Positions 9,478 through 18,445 of a DNA stretch of 64,000 bases are shown piece by piece; the stretch's first letter is position 1; each line of letters starts with the position of its first letter. The notes beneath the pieces are model-generated. The model had not been told where the DNA came from, ran no database searches, and saw nothing but the letters and a program-made list of their open reading frames with translations. The DNA is taken from positions 51,823 to 115,822 of the forward strand of contig CAKUOV010000002.1 of assembly GCA_934670115.1 (NCBI GenBank), given 5' to 3'. The position numbers were made by a program, and so were the translations under genes. The DNA is from an uncultured Eggerthellaceae bacterium (GTDB lineage: Bacteria; Actinomycetota; Coriobacteriia; Coriobacteriales; Eggerthellaceae).

Positions 9478-9900
9478 ATGTTAGCTAACGTTGAAAACAC
9501 GCAGAGGGCACTCGGGGAAACCCAGATGCCCTCTGCTGTACTGAGCGTCGTAGATGCCCCAGATGGCGCGGCTGCCGCATCGCGTGAAACGCCCGATGCC
9601 ATTGCGCGCGACATTTCGCAGCGCATGCGTAAACGGCGCAAAGAGCTGCATCTTTCCCAAAGTGCGCTGGCGCATCGATCAGGCGTGAGCCTGGGTTCGC
9701 TCAAACGTTTCGAGCAAGACTCTCTGATTTCCTTGGACTCGCTTATCAAGCTTTCTCTGGTGTTGGGCTGCGAAGACACGTTCACGGGTCTTTTCTCTGA
9801 GCAGGAAAAACAAGAAGAAGCATCGCTGGAAGATATCGTTGCGCAGGGGCATCAGCTTCTCGACCGTATTGTGCTGCTGAAGTCTTCAGGCGCGGAATAG
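9478..9900 (+). CDS. XRE-family helix-turn-helix regulator, HipB-like, without an adjacent toxin
   Basis: A 140-residue protein with an HTH_3 domain at about residues 42-105 (ISQRMRKRRKELHLSQSALAHRSGVSLGSLKRFEQ). The SLGSLKRFEQ recognition-helix form is common in regulators paired with HipA-like kinases, but no hipA is present: the next gene is on the opposite strand 420 bp away. ATG 9478 is used, with AAGG 5 bases before it; the first ~40 residues are weakly structured and an internal ATG at 9529 is an alternative. The start codon overlaps a palindrome related to the upstream operators, consistent with autoregulation. Confidence 0.82.
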   Translation: MLANVENTQRALGETQMPSAVLSVVDAPDGAAAASRETPDAIARDISQRMRKRRKELHLSQSALAHRSGVSLGSLKRFEQDSLISLDSLIKLSLVLGCEDTFTGLFSEQEKQEEASLEDIVAQGHQLLDRIVLLKSSGAE

Positions 9901-10106
9901 TTTGGAAGAATGACGTCTTGTCACGATGCGACTTGACGCGAAGGTTCGTCACGTGACTTCGCTTAAATAATTCCTTTGTCTGAAACCTTTTGGCTTATCT
10001 GGAACGTTGTGGTTCGGCTCAACACTTGCAGACGGGCTCCTTTGAAGGTGCTTGGTCGAGCACGCGGATCGGAGCATTGGAAAAGCGACGGATTTGCTTG
10101 AGCGCG
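9901..10106. other. Intergenic stretch without a recognised gene
   Basis: No coding frame is credible. The only structure seen is the short palindrome GTCACGTGAC at 9948-9957. The rest of the 420-bp gap is filled by two repeat elements (10107 and 10286). Confidence 0.5.
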
Positions 10107-10230
10107 ATGATAAAAATGCCCTATTTTTCTGTGGGTTTACTTCGGGTAACTTTTTTGTGAACTGGGAAAACGTTGATTTTGCATAGCCGTAATAAGAAAA
10201 ATCCACCGAAAAGTGGGTCGTTTTTATCAT
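10107..10230 (+). repeat. 124-bp element with terminal inverted repeats, copy 1
   Basis: It begins ATGATAAAAA and ends TTTTTATCAT; the inner part of each end pairs further around CTTTTCGGTGG-type segments. The reverse complement of 38215-38338 matches it along the entire 124 bp, with the 28 bases at 10203-10230 identical to the start of that copy. Confidence 0.88.
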
Positions 10231-10285
10231 GCTACCCATGCTGTTGGGCGGCATCTTGGGCGGGGAGGGAAGCATCCCGAACAAA

Positions 10286-10318
10286 TTGTTGACAAAAGGT
10301 GGGGTAATTTGTCAACAA
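10286..10318 (-). repeat. 33-bp dispersed hairpin, copy 3 (minus orientation)
   Basis: It lies 4 bp downstream of the stop codon of the minus-strand Nim-Vsr gene, in that gene's sense orientation, as copy 6 does after murJ. It may act as the 3' end hairpin of that transcript. Confidence 0.9.
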
Positions 10319-10322
10319 ATAG

Positions 10323-11258
10323 CTAGATGGGTGGAAGGGGTTTGTCCAGCTCAGCAGCAAGTTGAGGAAGAAGTTCTGCCATGGTTTCATCGATCTTCTT
10401 CTTTTTGAGCTGGCACTCCCACACCACGTGAACCTTCCAGCCCATCTGCGTGAGCTGCGCTACGCTCTCTTCATCGCGTTGTTGGTTCTTCTCGAACTTG
10501 ATGGTCCAGTATTCGATATTCTTCTTAGGCGCGGCGGGTTTGCAATGCGGGCAGCGATGCCAAAAGCAGCCGTTGATGAACAGCGCCACTTTCTTGCCAG
10601 GCCATGCGATATCGGGCCTGCCCGGCACTTTCCATTGCAGGCGGTATCCAGTAAGCCCCGCCTCTTGCAAGCGTTGGCGCATGAGCAGTTCGGGTTTCGT
10701 GTTCGCACGCTTGTTGCCCTGCATGCTTTTGTGCACAGCGGGAGAAACGCGCAGCTCATCGGCGCGTTCACGTGTGGCTTTACCGGCCATCTTTCCGGTT
10801 GCCTGCTGAATGTCCAGGCGGTATATCAAAGCGCGCGCCGCGCTTTTCTCGATTTCGCGCTCGAGCTGCTCTTTAAGCCCTTTCGCGTATTTGCGACCCA
10901 GCGAGCGGAACGCATCCAAGCGCTCGGATTCGTCTTCAACCAGGTGCAACTCACCGAAAGCAATGACGCTGCGGTAGTTGGTGGAAAACAGGTCGGGCAC
11001 TATTTCATCTTGCGCGACAACGCAGAGCGACGCGCGGAGGTTGTGTGCAATGGCATCGACTTTGCGACCTTCGCGCGCGCAGTGAAAGTAGATTGCTTGA
11101 GTCGTTTTGTCGAATGCAAAGCTCACGGGCACAGCATAGGGGAAGTCATTGTCGTTTTGAGGCGCAAGCGCTAGCGTTGCGTTGCTGGCCGTTTCCAAGA
11201 TGCGCGCGATTTCCTTTTCGCCGAGTGCTTGCTGGGTGCGTCGCATTTCGTATGCCAT
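10323..11258 (-). CDS. Fusion: NimA-like pyridoxamine-phosphate-oxidase-fold domain + Vsr-type mismatch endonuclease
   Basis: Residues 1-160 resemble NimA/5-nitroimidazole reductase-like flavin-binding proteins (FPYAVPVSFAFDKTTQAIYFHCAREGRK). Residues ~165-300 are a very-short-patch-repair endonuclease: E190, the GRPD216 motif, GCFWH234 with C236, H238 and C239 as likely zinc or active-site residues, QQRD262 and a VVWEC282 end, all in the order seen in E. coli Vsr. Vsr nicks T:G mismatches arising at 5-methylcytosine, yet no cytosine methylase is in the window. The frame is continuous, with GAAAGG before ATG 11258, so the fusion is not a reading-frame artefact. How a flavin-type domain and a DNA nicking domain cooperate is unknown. 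Confidence 0.85.
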   Translation of the reverse strand: MAYEMRRTQQALGEKEIARILETASNATLALAPQNDNDFPYAVPVSFAFDKTTQAIYFHCAREGRKVDAIAHNLRASLCVVAQDEIVPDLFSTNYRSVIAFGELHLVEDESERLDAFRSLGRKYAKGLKEQLEREIEKSAARALIYRLDIQQATGKMAGKATRERADELRVSPAVHKSMQGNKRANTKPELLMRQRLQEAGLTGYRLQWKVPGRPDIAWPGKKVALFINGCFWHRCPHCKPAAPKKNIEYWTIKFEKNQQRDEESVAQLTQMGWKVHVVWECQLKKKKIDETMAELLPQLAAELDKPLPPI

Positions 11259-11404
11259 GAGAAGCCTTTCTGCTGCTTGTGCCGTTCTTCTTGCGGGCGC
11301 GCGGATCGCCCTGCCGCTGTGCGCGCCGCTTGCCAGTAGAGTCCGAGCTTAACCGCTCCGCCGCTTTCTCGGCGCTGGCAAGCGCCTGCCTTCTGTGCTT
11401 GTCT

Positions 11405-12742
11405 CTAGTTGCGCGCTACTTCCAGCTCTTGCGCAGCGTGCGGGGTTGCAACGTGCTGCTTGCAGTTGCGCTTCATGATACAGCGGCAGAAAAACGCCAG
11501 CGCAATAACGCAAACGCATGCAACCGATCCCAGGTAGAAGCCCGCCGTGGGACCAAATGCATCGATGAGCGCGCCGCTTGCTGTGGGGCCAATGGCCAGG
11601 CCGCACGTTGAGCCTGCGGTGATCCACGTAAGCGATTCCGTCAAGCGATTCGCAGGAACAGCCTGTTCACAGAACGAATTTGCTGTGATGAAAAACGGTG
11701 CATAGAGTGCCGCGCCCAAAACCGAAATAAAGAAGAACATCGGTACCGACGTGATGAATCCCATGCCCATGTAGCCCGCGCCAATGGCAATGGCTGCACC
11801 AAGGAGCTGCTTGTTCAGCGGCGCCTTCAATACGAGCATACCGAACGTTAAGCTTGAGCACATAGAGGCAAACGATGAAACAGACACGCCAAGGCTTGCC
11901 ACAACGGGTTGGCCGATGGACTGGGCAAACGTGATAGTCGTGGTATCAAACGCGCCGAAGATAAGCCCCACGAGCAGCGCCAAGCTGAACAGCACGCGCA
12001 CAATGGGGAGTTCAACCAGCGCACTGCGATGCTTCTTCGCGGACGCATTGCCGGTAGCGCCAGCTGTCTCTCCATTCGCAACCCCTTCATTGACGCCTTC
12101 CGCGGCACGTTTCCAGTTAACTTGCGGCTCGGTGTCGCGCGCAAGCACCAGCAGGATGAACGAGCCCACAGTAAAGCTCAGGCAACCCAGCAGAATGCCC
12201 GCCGTGGGGAAGAACGTGTTCGAGAGCGCAATAGCCAGTGCCGGCCCAATCATGAACGAGCAGTCCTCAATAACGCCTTCGTAGGAATACACGCTTTTAA
12301 GCGACGTGGAAAAGTTTTTGAGCTTTCCCGACTCAATAAGGTACGTCCAGCGGGTACGAGCGATTGCCGGCGCGCTGGGAACGAAGCCCATTAGAAACGC
12401 CGCAACATACATAATGCCCGATGGAAGGCCTAATGCGACCGTTGTTAAAAGGAGAATCGCGCCCGTCATGGCGATAATCGACGTAATCAATATCACGCGA
12501 TGCTGGCCTTTTTCATCCATGAATTTGCCCGTACGCGGCGCAATGAAAAACGTGGAAATTGCCAGCGTTGACGAAACCGTTCCCGAAAAGAACGCCGAAT
12601 GACCTGAAAGCGTGAGCATAGAGACCACACCCAGCGTGCCCATATACATGTAGATACGCATAAGGAAGCAGCCAATGTCGAACAGGTGGGCTTGCTTAAC
12701 TGCAAGGATGTTGCCATATACGCCGAAGTCAAAGTTTTTCAT
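11405..12742 (-). CDS. Major facilitator superfamily transporter
   Basis: A 445-residue membrane protein with 12 predicted transmembrane segments and the MFS loop signature APRTGKFMDEKGQHRVI between helices 2 and 3. A hydrophilic central loop (VNWKRAAEGVNEGVANGETAGATGNASAKKHRSALVE) separates the halves. The family exports drugs or carries small solutes; substrate is not inferable. The start at 12742 has only a weak ribosome site. It lies 52 bp downstream of the small Cys-rich gene on the same strand and 147 bp upstream of the Nim-Vsr fusion, so read-through transcription is possible but not shown. Confidence 0.85.
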   Translation of the reverse strand: MKNFDFGVYGNILAVKQAHLFDIGCFLMRIYMYMGTLGVVSMLTLSGHSAFFSGTVSSTLAISTFFIAPRTGKFMDEKGQHRVILITSIIAMTGAILLLTTVALGLPSGIMYVAAFLMGFVPSAPAIARTRWTYLIESGKLKNFSTSLKSVYSYEGVIEDCSFMIGPALAIALSNTFFPTAGILLGCLSFTVGSFILLVLARDTEPQVNWKRAAEGVNEGVANGETAGATGNASAKKHRSALVELPIVRVLFSLALLVGLIFGAFDTTTITFAQSIGQPVVASLGVSVSSFASMCSSLTFGMLVLKAPLNKQLLGAAIAIGAGYMGMGFITSVPMFFFISVLGAALYAPFFITANSFCEQAVPANRLTESLTWITAGSTCGLAIGPTASGALIDAFGPTAGFYLGSVACVCVIALAFFCRCIMKRNCKQHVATPHAAQELEVARN

Positions 12743-12793
12743 GGTTACATTGTTTCTAGGTCGGTGGAGTGCGTTGGTGGAGCGCGCGTGCGT

Positions 12794-13096
12794 CTACTTA
12801 TCTCGTTCGGGTTTGGACGTTAAGTGCCAGCCCTTGCAGTACTCGCATTTGTAGCAGTGAAGCCCGCGCGTGCCGTAATCTTCGCAAGCCGAAATTGCCG
12901 CCTCGGCCTCTGCGCGGCTTACGTAGCGATTCTTGCGCTCGCACGCTTTGTAGCGCAGCGCTGCTTCGCGTTCAAGATTCCCCTGCTCACGGCGGCGTTC
13001 TTCGGCAGCGAACAAGTTGCCGAAGTCGGACGCACCCAGTTGTGCCTCGAAAAGCGCTTTCTGCTTCGCCTGTGCCGATTTCTTGTGACTTGCCAT
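12794..13096 (-). CDS. Small conserved hypothetical protein with a C-terminal Cys/His knuckle
   Basis: A 100-residue, charged, soluble protein. It has a lysine/glutamine-rich N terminus, a helical middle and a C-terminal CYKCEYCKGWHLTS segment whose three Cys and one His could bind zinc. Similar short actinobacterial proteins end in a C-x-x-C-x-GWHLT knuckle; function is not known to me. It is 48 bp downstream of the UPF0371 gene on the same strand. No strong ribosome site is visible, so confidence comes from codon pattern and the metal-knuckle motif. Confidence 0.65.
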   Translation of the reverse strand: MASHKKSAQAKQKALFEAQLGASDFGNLFAAEERRREQGNLEREAALRYKACERKNRYVSRAEAEAAISACEDYGTRGLHCYKCEYCKGWHLTSKPERDK

Positions 13097-13144
13097 TGCT
13101 TCGCCCTGCCGCCTTGCCGTACCGCCCTGCTGCCCAGCAAAAAA

Positions 13145-14626
13145 CTACTGGTGGTAGAAGCTGTGCTTCTCGTATTTCGGTTCGCAGCACAAGTTAATGC
13201 CAAGCTTCTTGTACAGCTTTTCATCGTTGCTGGCAGGGATCACACTGAAGAATGCATCGCAGCCGTTCAACTCGGACAGCTTCTCAATGGCTTTTGCGGC
13301 GCGCTCGTTTGTGGCCGAGCTAATGGAGAGCGCGATGAGCGTTTCGTCGGAGTGCAAGCGCGGGTTTTTCGAGCCGAGCTTCTGCAGCTTCAATGCGCAG
13401 ATAGGCTCAAGAGCCTGGTCGGTCAAAATGTAGTCTTCGTCGGGAATGCCCGCCAGCTCTTTGAGCGCGTTCATCAGCACCGATGATGCGCAGCCCATCA
13501 GATCCGACGTTTTACCCGTCACAATGCGTCCGTCGGGCAGCGTAATTGCCGCGGCAGGTTTGCCCGTGGCTTCTTCCTTCACGAGTGCCGCCATGCGTCC
13601 GCGCGAAAGATCGGGCGTTACACCGGCCGATGCCATGATATTCTCCAGGCGTTCAACAACTTCGGTAGAGCCGCCGGTCTTTTTCGCCTCCACAGCGGCG
13701 GCAAAGAAGCGACGGAAGATTTCCATGCGGCTTGCTTCGCGGCATGCTTCGTCGTCGCAAATGGCAAAGCCCACCATGTTCACGCCCATGTCCGTGGGGC
13801 TTTTGTACGGGCATTCCTCCACAATGTGGTTCATCATTTCGCGCAAAACGGGGAAAATCTCAATGTCGCGGTTGTAGTTGACGGTGGTTTCTCCGTATGC
13901 TTCCAAGTGGAAGTGGTCGATCATGTTTTTGTCATCCAGGTCGGCCGTTGCCGCCTCGTACGCAATGTTCACGGGGTGGGAAAGCGGCAAGTTCCATACG
14001 GGGAACGTTTCCCATTTCGCGTAGCCAGCAACGTTTCCGCGCTTGTGCTCGTGGTAGAGTTGGGATAAGCACGTTGCCATTTTGCCTGATCCGGGGCCTG
14101 GAGCGGTTACCACAACCAGCGGACGGCTTGTTTCGATGAAGTCATTTTTACCATAGCCCTCGTCGCTTACAATGCGAGCCATGTCGTTGGGATAACCCTC
14201 GATGAAATAGTGGCGGTAGCTGCGCACACCCAGCGCGCTTAAACGGCGGCGGAAGGCATCGGCCTTCGGCTGACCTGCGTATTGCGTGATAACCACGCTT
14301 CCTACGAACAAGTCAAGGCTTTCGAATTCATCCATCAGACGCAAAACGTCTTCATCGTAGGTAATACCGTAGTCGCCGCGCACCTTGCTTTTCTCAATGG
14401 CGTCGGCGGATACCACAATAACAATCTCGGCCTCGTCCTTCAGGCTTTGCAGCATGCGCACTTTCACATCGGGCTCGAAACCAGGGAGCACGCGGGATGC
14501 GTGGTAATCGTCGCGCAGTTTGCCACCAAATTCCAGATACAGCTTGCCGCCGAACTGGTTGATGCGCTTGCGGATATTCTCCGACTGCAACTCGATATAT
14601 TTCTGGTTGTCGAACCCGATTTTCAT
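13145..14626 (-). CDS. UPF0371 / DUF1846 family protein
   Basis: A 493-residue protein aligning along its full length with the UPF0371 family: KIGFDNQKYIELQSENIRKRINQFGGKLYLEFGGKL at the N terminus, VVTAPGPGSGKMATCLSQLYHE in the middle (a phosphate-binding-like glycine loop) and ICALKLQKLGSKNPRLHSDETLIALSI near the C terminus. The family is widespread in anaerobic Firmicutes and Actinobacteria and structurally characterised, but its reaction is not established. The ribosome site TAGGAG is 7-8 bases before ATG 14626. It is 39 bp downstream of alaS and probably cotranscribed. Confidence 0.88.
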   Translation of the reverse strand: MKIGFDNQKYIELQSENIRKRINQFGGKLYLEFGGKLRDDYHASRVLPGFEPDVKVRMLQSLKDEAEIVIVVSADAIEKSKVRGDYGITYDEDVLRLMDEFESLDLFVGSVVITQYAGQPKADAFRRRLSALGVRSYRHYFIEGYPNDMARIVSDEGYGKNDFIETSRPLVVVTAPGPGSGKMATCLSQLYHEHKRGNVAGYAKWETFPVWNLPLSHPVNIAYEAATADLDDKNMIDHFHLEAYGETTVNYNRDIEIFPVLREMMNHIVEECPYKSPTDMGVNMVGFAICDDEACREASRMEIFRRFFAAAVEAKKTGGSTEVVERLENIMASAGVTPDLSRGRMAALVKEEATGKPAAAITLPDGRIVTGKTSDLMGCASSVLMNALKELAGIPDEDYILTDQALEPICALKLQKLGSKNPRLHSDETLIALSISSATNERAAKAIEKLSELNGCDAFFSVIPASNDEKLYKKLGINLCCEPKYEKHSFYHQ

Positions 14627-14665
14627 GCAAAAACTCCTATCTGAGCGCCAGCGATGCCTGGCAAC

Positions 14666-16468
14666 TTACTGCAAAGCTGCGTCGCCGATAACGGCAACAA
14701 TGCGGCGCACGCCGGCCGAAGAGCTCTTTTCCTTCTGGATCTTGAACGCCTTGAGTTCGGCGGTGTTTGCGGCATGGGGGCCACCGCACAGCTCGGTGTC
14801 GTAGTCGCCCATGATGTAAACCCTTACGCGGTCGCCGTACTTGTCGTCGAAGATGCCCACGGCACCCATAGCGCGCGCTTCCTCGATGGGCATTTCGCGG
14901 CATTCAACTTCCACGCCTTCTTGAATGGCCTTGTTCACGATTGCCTCAACTTCGGCAATTTCTTCGGGCGTCATCTTGCGCTCAAAGTTGAAGTCGAAGC
15001 GCAGGCGCTCGGCGGTAATGTTGGAGCCGCGCTGGAACACGCTGTCGCCCAGCACCTTGCGCAGTGCGCCGTGCAGCAAGTGCGTTGCGGTGTGCAGGCG
15101 GGCGGTTTCCTCGGAGTTGTCGGCCAGGCCGCCCTTGAAGCGCTGCTCAGCGCCCGCGCGGGACTTTTCCTGATGCTCGGCGAAGAACTTCTCGTAGCCT
15201 TCGGTGTCAACCGTCAAGCCGCGCTCGGAAGCAAGTTCGCAGGTCAGCTCCAAGGGGAAGCCGTACGTGTCGTACAGATGGAACGCCTTTTCGCCATCGA
15301 TCTGGCCACCTTCGGGAATGCCGTCCATAATCTTGTTGGCAAGCTTCGTGCCCTTGTCGATGGTCTTAGAGAACGTATCGATTTCCTTTGCCAGCTGGTC
15401 GATGATGACCTGATGGTGCTCGGCAAGTTCGGGATATTCGTCCTGGTAATCGGCAACCAGAATCTCTGCGTACTGCAAAAGCTCGCTGAAATCGATGCCC
15501 AGCTTCATGCAGTGGCGCATGGTGCGGCGAATCAAGCGGCGCAGCACGTAGCCCTGGTCAACGTTGGACGGCACCACGCCGCGCTCGTCGCCCAGCAAGA
15601 ACGTGGTGGAACGCATGTGGTCGCAGATGATGCGAATAGCGCGACGCGATTCTTCGTCTGCCGTGTCGTAATTGATGCCGGTGGTCTGCTCAATGCGATT
15701 GATGATTGGCTTGAACAGTTCGGTGTCGTAAACGGAATCCACGCCGTTGAGCAGGCACAATACGCGCTCCAGGCCCAAGCCGGTGTCAACGTTATGACGA
15801 CCCAGCGGGCGATATGTTCCGTCTTCTTCCTTATAGAACTCCATGAACACGTTGTTCCAGATTTCTACGTACTTGCCGCAGCCGCAGGAAGGCTGGCAGT
15901 CGGGACCGCAAGGCTCTTTGCCCGTGTCGAAGAAGATTTCGGTGTCGGGGCCGCACGGACCGGTCACGCCAGCGGGACCCCACCAGTTCTCCTTGCGGGG
16001 ATAGAAGTAGATGCGCTCGTCGGGGTAGCCCAGGCTACGCCACGTATCAGCGGAAACGTCGTCGCGCGGAATGCCTTCTTCGCCTTCAAACACGGTCACG
16101 GAAATGCGTTCTTGCGGAATCTCCAGCACCTTGGTCAGGAATTCGTGGCTCATGGGGATGGACGTCTCTTTGAAGTAATCGTTGAGCGACCAGTTGCCCA
16201 TCATCTGGAAAAACGTCAGATGGCTGGCATCGCCCACTTCGTCAATGTCGCCGGTGCGCAGGCACTTCTGGCAGTCAACCAGGCGATTTCCCGCCGGATG
16301 GCTTTCGCCCATCAGGTAGGGCACCAGCGGATGCATGCCTGCGGTGGTGAACAGTACCGTGGGGTCGTTTTCGGGAATGAGCGAAGCGCCCTTGATCAGG
16401 GTGTGGCCGTGCTCAACGAAGAAGTCAATATAAGCTTGCTTCAGTTCCTTCGCGGTTAGTTTCTTCAT
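14666..16468 (-). CDS. alaS: Alanyl-tRNA synthetase, short form without the C-terminal domain
   Basis: It charges tRNA-Ala and edits Ser/Gly mischarging. The 600 residues contain the class II catalytic core (TTAGMHPLVPYLMGESHP; MGNWSLNDYF; NVDTGLGLERVLCLL) and the editing domain with ATHLLHGALRKVLG and CGGPHAANTAEL zinc ligands. The protein ends directly after the editing domain (RRIVAVIGDAALQ). Usual bacterial AlaS is ~870 residues with an oligomerising C-Ala domain, absent here. An upstream in-frame extension to 16657 is rejected: AAGGAG sits 8 bases before ATG 16468. It may be the sole AlaS or an AlaS-related paralogue. The 195-bp leader shows no T-box motif. Confidence 0.85.
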   Translation of the reverse strand: MKKLTAKELKQAYIDFFVEHGHTLIKGASLIPENDPTVLFTTAGMHPLVPYLMGESHPAGNRLVDCQKCLRTGDIDEVGDASHLTFFQMMGNWSLNDYFKETSIPMSHEFLTKVLEIPQERISVTVFEGEEGIPRDDVSADTWRSLGYPDERIYFYPRKENWWGPAGVTGPCGPDTEIFFDTGKEPCGPDCQPSCGCGKYVEIWNNVFMEFYKEEDGTYRPLGRHNVDTGLGLERVLCLLNGVDSVYDTELFKPIINRIEQTTGINYDTADEESRRAIRIICDHMRSTTFLLGDERGVVPSNVDQGYVLRRLIRRTMRHCMKLGIDFSELLQYAEILVADYQDEYPELAEHHQVIIDQLAKEIDTFSKTIDKGTKLANKIMDGIPEGGQIDGEKAFHLYDTYGFPLELTCELASERGLTVDTEGYEKFFAEHQEKSRAGAEQRFKGGLADNSEETARLHTATHLLHGALRKVLGDSVFQRGSNITAERLRFDFNFERKMTPEEIAEVEAIVNKAIQEGVEVECREMPIEEARAMGAVGIFDDKYGDRVRVYIMGDYDTELCGGPHAANTAELKAFKIQKEKSSSAGVRRIVAVIGDAALQ

Positions 16469-16662
16469 TGCTGTTTTCTCCTTGTATGTATAAGTCAAAG
16501 ACGACTCTATTACCTGCCCAAGACGTTCTGGATTGGCATTTCGCCCTTCTGCATTTTCTCGGGGCACCTTAAGGCCTCCTTGAAAATGCGGCGGGCGAAC
16601 TGCCTGGTCCAGAACGCCTTGAGGCGTTCGCCCCCGAAAAGCGGAGCAATCGCCCAAAAGCG

Positions 16663-18300
16663 TTACGCGTTGTTCTGCTGATCAACAAGATTCGAAGCGC
16701 CATACCGTTCGCGCAGTTGGGGCTTTTCGATCTTGCCGGTAGCGTTGCGTGGAACGTCCGCGAAGATGATACGCCTCGGTCGCTTGTAGCGGGGAAGTTT
16801 CATGCAGAACTCATTAATGGCTTCCTCGGTAAGACCTTCAAACTCGGGCTTGAGCTCAATAATGGCGGCGCAAATTTCGCCCAAACGAGCATCGGGCAAG
16901 CCGATAACGGCAACGTCCTTGATGGCGGGGTGACCGTTCAGGAAGTCCTCGATTTGCACGGGGTAAATGTTCTCGCCGCCGGAAATGATGACGTCCTTCT
17001 TGCGGTCAACCAGCCAAATGAAGCCGTCTTCGTCCATGCGCGCCATGTCGCCCGTAAGTAGCCAGCCGTCTTTGAGCACTTCGGCGGTGGCTTCGGGGTT
17101 GTTGTAATAGCAGGTCATAACGCCGGGGCCCTTCACCCACAGCTCGCCGACTCCGCCGTTTTCCACATCGTGGCTGTCTTCGCCCACAATGCGCGTTTGC
17201 CAACGATAGCCCGGAATGCCAATGGCACCCACGTGTTCCACGTTGCCAATGCCCAAATGCACACATCCCGGGCCGGTGGATTCGGACAGACCGTAGTTCG
17301 TATCGTAATCGTGGTGGGGGAAAATCTGCAGCCAGCGCTCAATCAGGCTTTTCGGAACGGGCTGCGCGCCCACGTGCATAAGACGCCACTGGTCAAGCTT
17401 GTAATCGTCCAGGTTCACTTCGCCCGTTTCAATGGCATGCAGAATGTCTTGCACCCACGGCACCAGTAGCCACACGGTGGTGCATTGTTCGGAGCTTACG
17501 GCGCTCAAAATGTCGGCGGGCTTCACGCCGCGCAAAATCACGGCTTTCGAGCCGGCAATCAAGTTGCCCATCCAATGGAACTTCGCGCCGGTGTGATACA
17601 GCGGCGGAATGCATAGGAACACGTCATCGTGCTGCACGTTGTGATGAATCTGCTCCATTTCCGCAGCTTGCGCCAGACTTTCGTGGTTATGCAGAATTGC
17701 CTTGGGAAAGCCCGTGGTACCGCTGCTGAAGTAAATGGCGGCGTCGTCGCTTTCCTTCAGGGGAATCATGGGGTCCTTGCTGGAGCAGTTCGCCGTGAGC
17801 TCGTTGTAGCTTTCCGCGAACGTGGGGCAGTCTGTTCCCACGAAGAACAGCAGGCGATTGCGCTGAATGGTGTCCACAATCTCTTCAATGCGGCCCACGA
17901 ATTCGGGACCGAACACCAACACGTCAACGTCGGCCAAATTCAGGCAGTACTCAATTTCGGAACTGTCGTAGCGGAAGTTCAGTGGCACCGCCAGCGCGCC
18001 GGTTTTCAGCACGCCAAAATAAATGGGCAGCCATTCCAGGCAGTTCATCATGAGAATGCCCACTTTGTCGCCCTTTTTCACGCCACGCGAAAGCAGCAAG
18101 TTGGCAAAGCGGTTCGCTTTTTCGTCAAACACATGCCAGGTGATTTCGCGACGATACGGCTGCGCTTCGGTGCTTTCGATCAGGTCATAATCGCGCCACG
18201 TGACGCGACGGTGTTCTTTGATTTCCGGGTTGCGCTCTACCAGCGCTACCTCGTTGCCGTATTCAGCGGCGTTCCTTCTTAGGAAGTCTGTTACGGGCAT
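16663..18300 (-). CDS. AMP-forming acyl-CoA synthetase / ligase
   Basis: A 545-residue ANL-superfamily enzyme that activates a carboxylate with ATP and transfers it to CoA. Motifs in order: the phosphate loop YFSSGTTGFPKAI, the aromatic/adenine motif YGLSESTG, GWLLTGDMARMDEDGF with the hinge aspartate, and the C-terminal catalytic lysine in PRNATGKIEKPQL. Substrate is likely a medium or long-chain or aromatic acid, but sequence alone does not settle it. ATG 18300 is chosen (MPVTDFLRRNA) because AGAAGAGG lies 4-5 bases upstream; the longer frame to 18339 lacks a ribosome site. It is divergent from the membrane protein gene at 18446 and 194 bp upstream of alaS on the same strand. Confidence 0.88.
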   Translation of the reverse strand: MPVTDFLRRNAAEYGNEVALVERNPEIKEHRRVTWRDYDLIESTEAQPYRREITWHVFDEKANRFANLLLSRGVKKGDKVGILMMNCLEWLPIYFGVLKTGALAVPLNFRYDSSEIEYCLNLADVDVLVFGPEFVGRIEEIVDTIQRNRLLFFVGTDCPTFAESYNELTANCSSKDPMIPLKESDDAAIYFSSGTTGFPKAILHNHESLAQAAEMEQIHHNVQHDDVFLCIPPLYHTGAKFHWMGNLIAGSKAVILRGVKPADILSAVSSEQCTTVWLLVPWVQDILHAIETGEVNLDDYKLDQWRLMHVGAQPVPKSLIERWLQIFPHHDYDTNYGLSESTGPGCVHLGIGNVEHVGAIGIPGYRWQTRIVGEDSHDVENGGVGELWVKGPGVMTCYYNNPEATAEVLKDGWLLTGDMARMDEDGFIWLVDRKKDVIISGGENIYPVQIEDFLNGHPAIKDVAVIGLPDARLGEICAAIIELKPEFEGLTEEAINEFCMKLPRYKRPRRIIFADVPRNATGKIEKPQLRERYGASNLVDQQNNA

Positions 18301-18391
18301 GAATCCTCTTCTCCGTATCCTTTTGCCTGTCGTATGCAACTCACCTGCGGTTTTGGTGGGGCATCCGTGTTTTTTCGCTTACACGAATGCT

Positions 18392-18438
18392 AATTGCGTA
18401 ATTAAATATAATACCGCAATTGAGCGGCGTGCTATACT
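18392..18438. promoter_or_regulatory. Divergent promoter region with an inverted repeat
   Basis: AATTGCG (18392-18398) and CGCAATT (18415-18421) form a dyad around an AT-rich spacer that contains TATAAT on the plus strand (18407-18412). TATACT at 18433-18438 lies 7 bases before ATG 18446. The dyad is placed to control both the acyl-CoA ligase and the membrane protein. Confidence 0.5.
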
Positions 18439-18445
18439 GCCGTGC

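Noticed and set aside
14654..16459. 601-codon plus-strand frame opposite alaS
   Set aside because: Antisense shadow of alaS; composition is not protein-like for any family.
16469..16657. N-terminal extension of AlaS
   Set aside because: Not AlaS-like, and a good ribosome site precedes ATG 16468.
16469..16662. T-box leader before alaS
   Set aside because: No GGTGGNACCGCG-type sequence is present on the minus strand, although a GAACGCCT/AGGCGTTC hairpin is.
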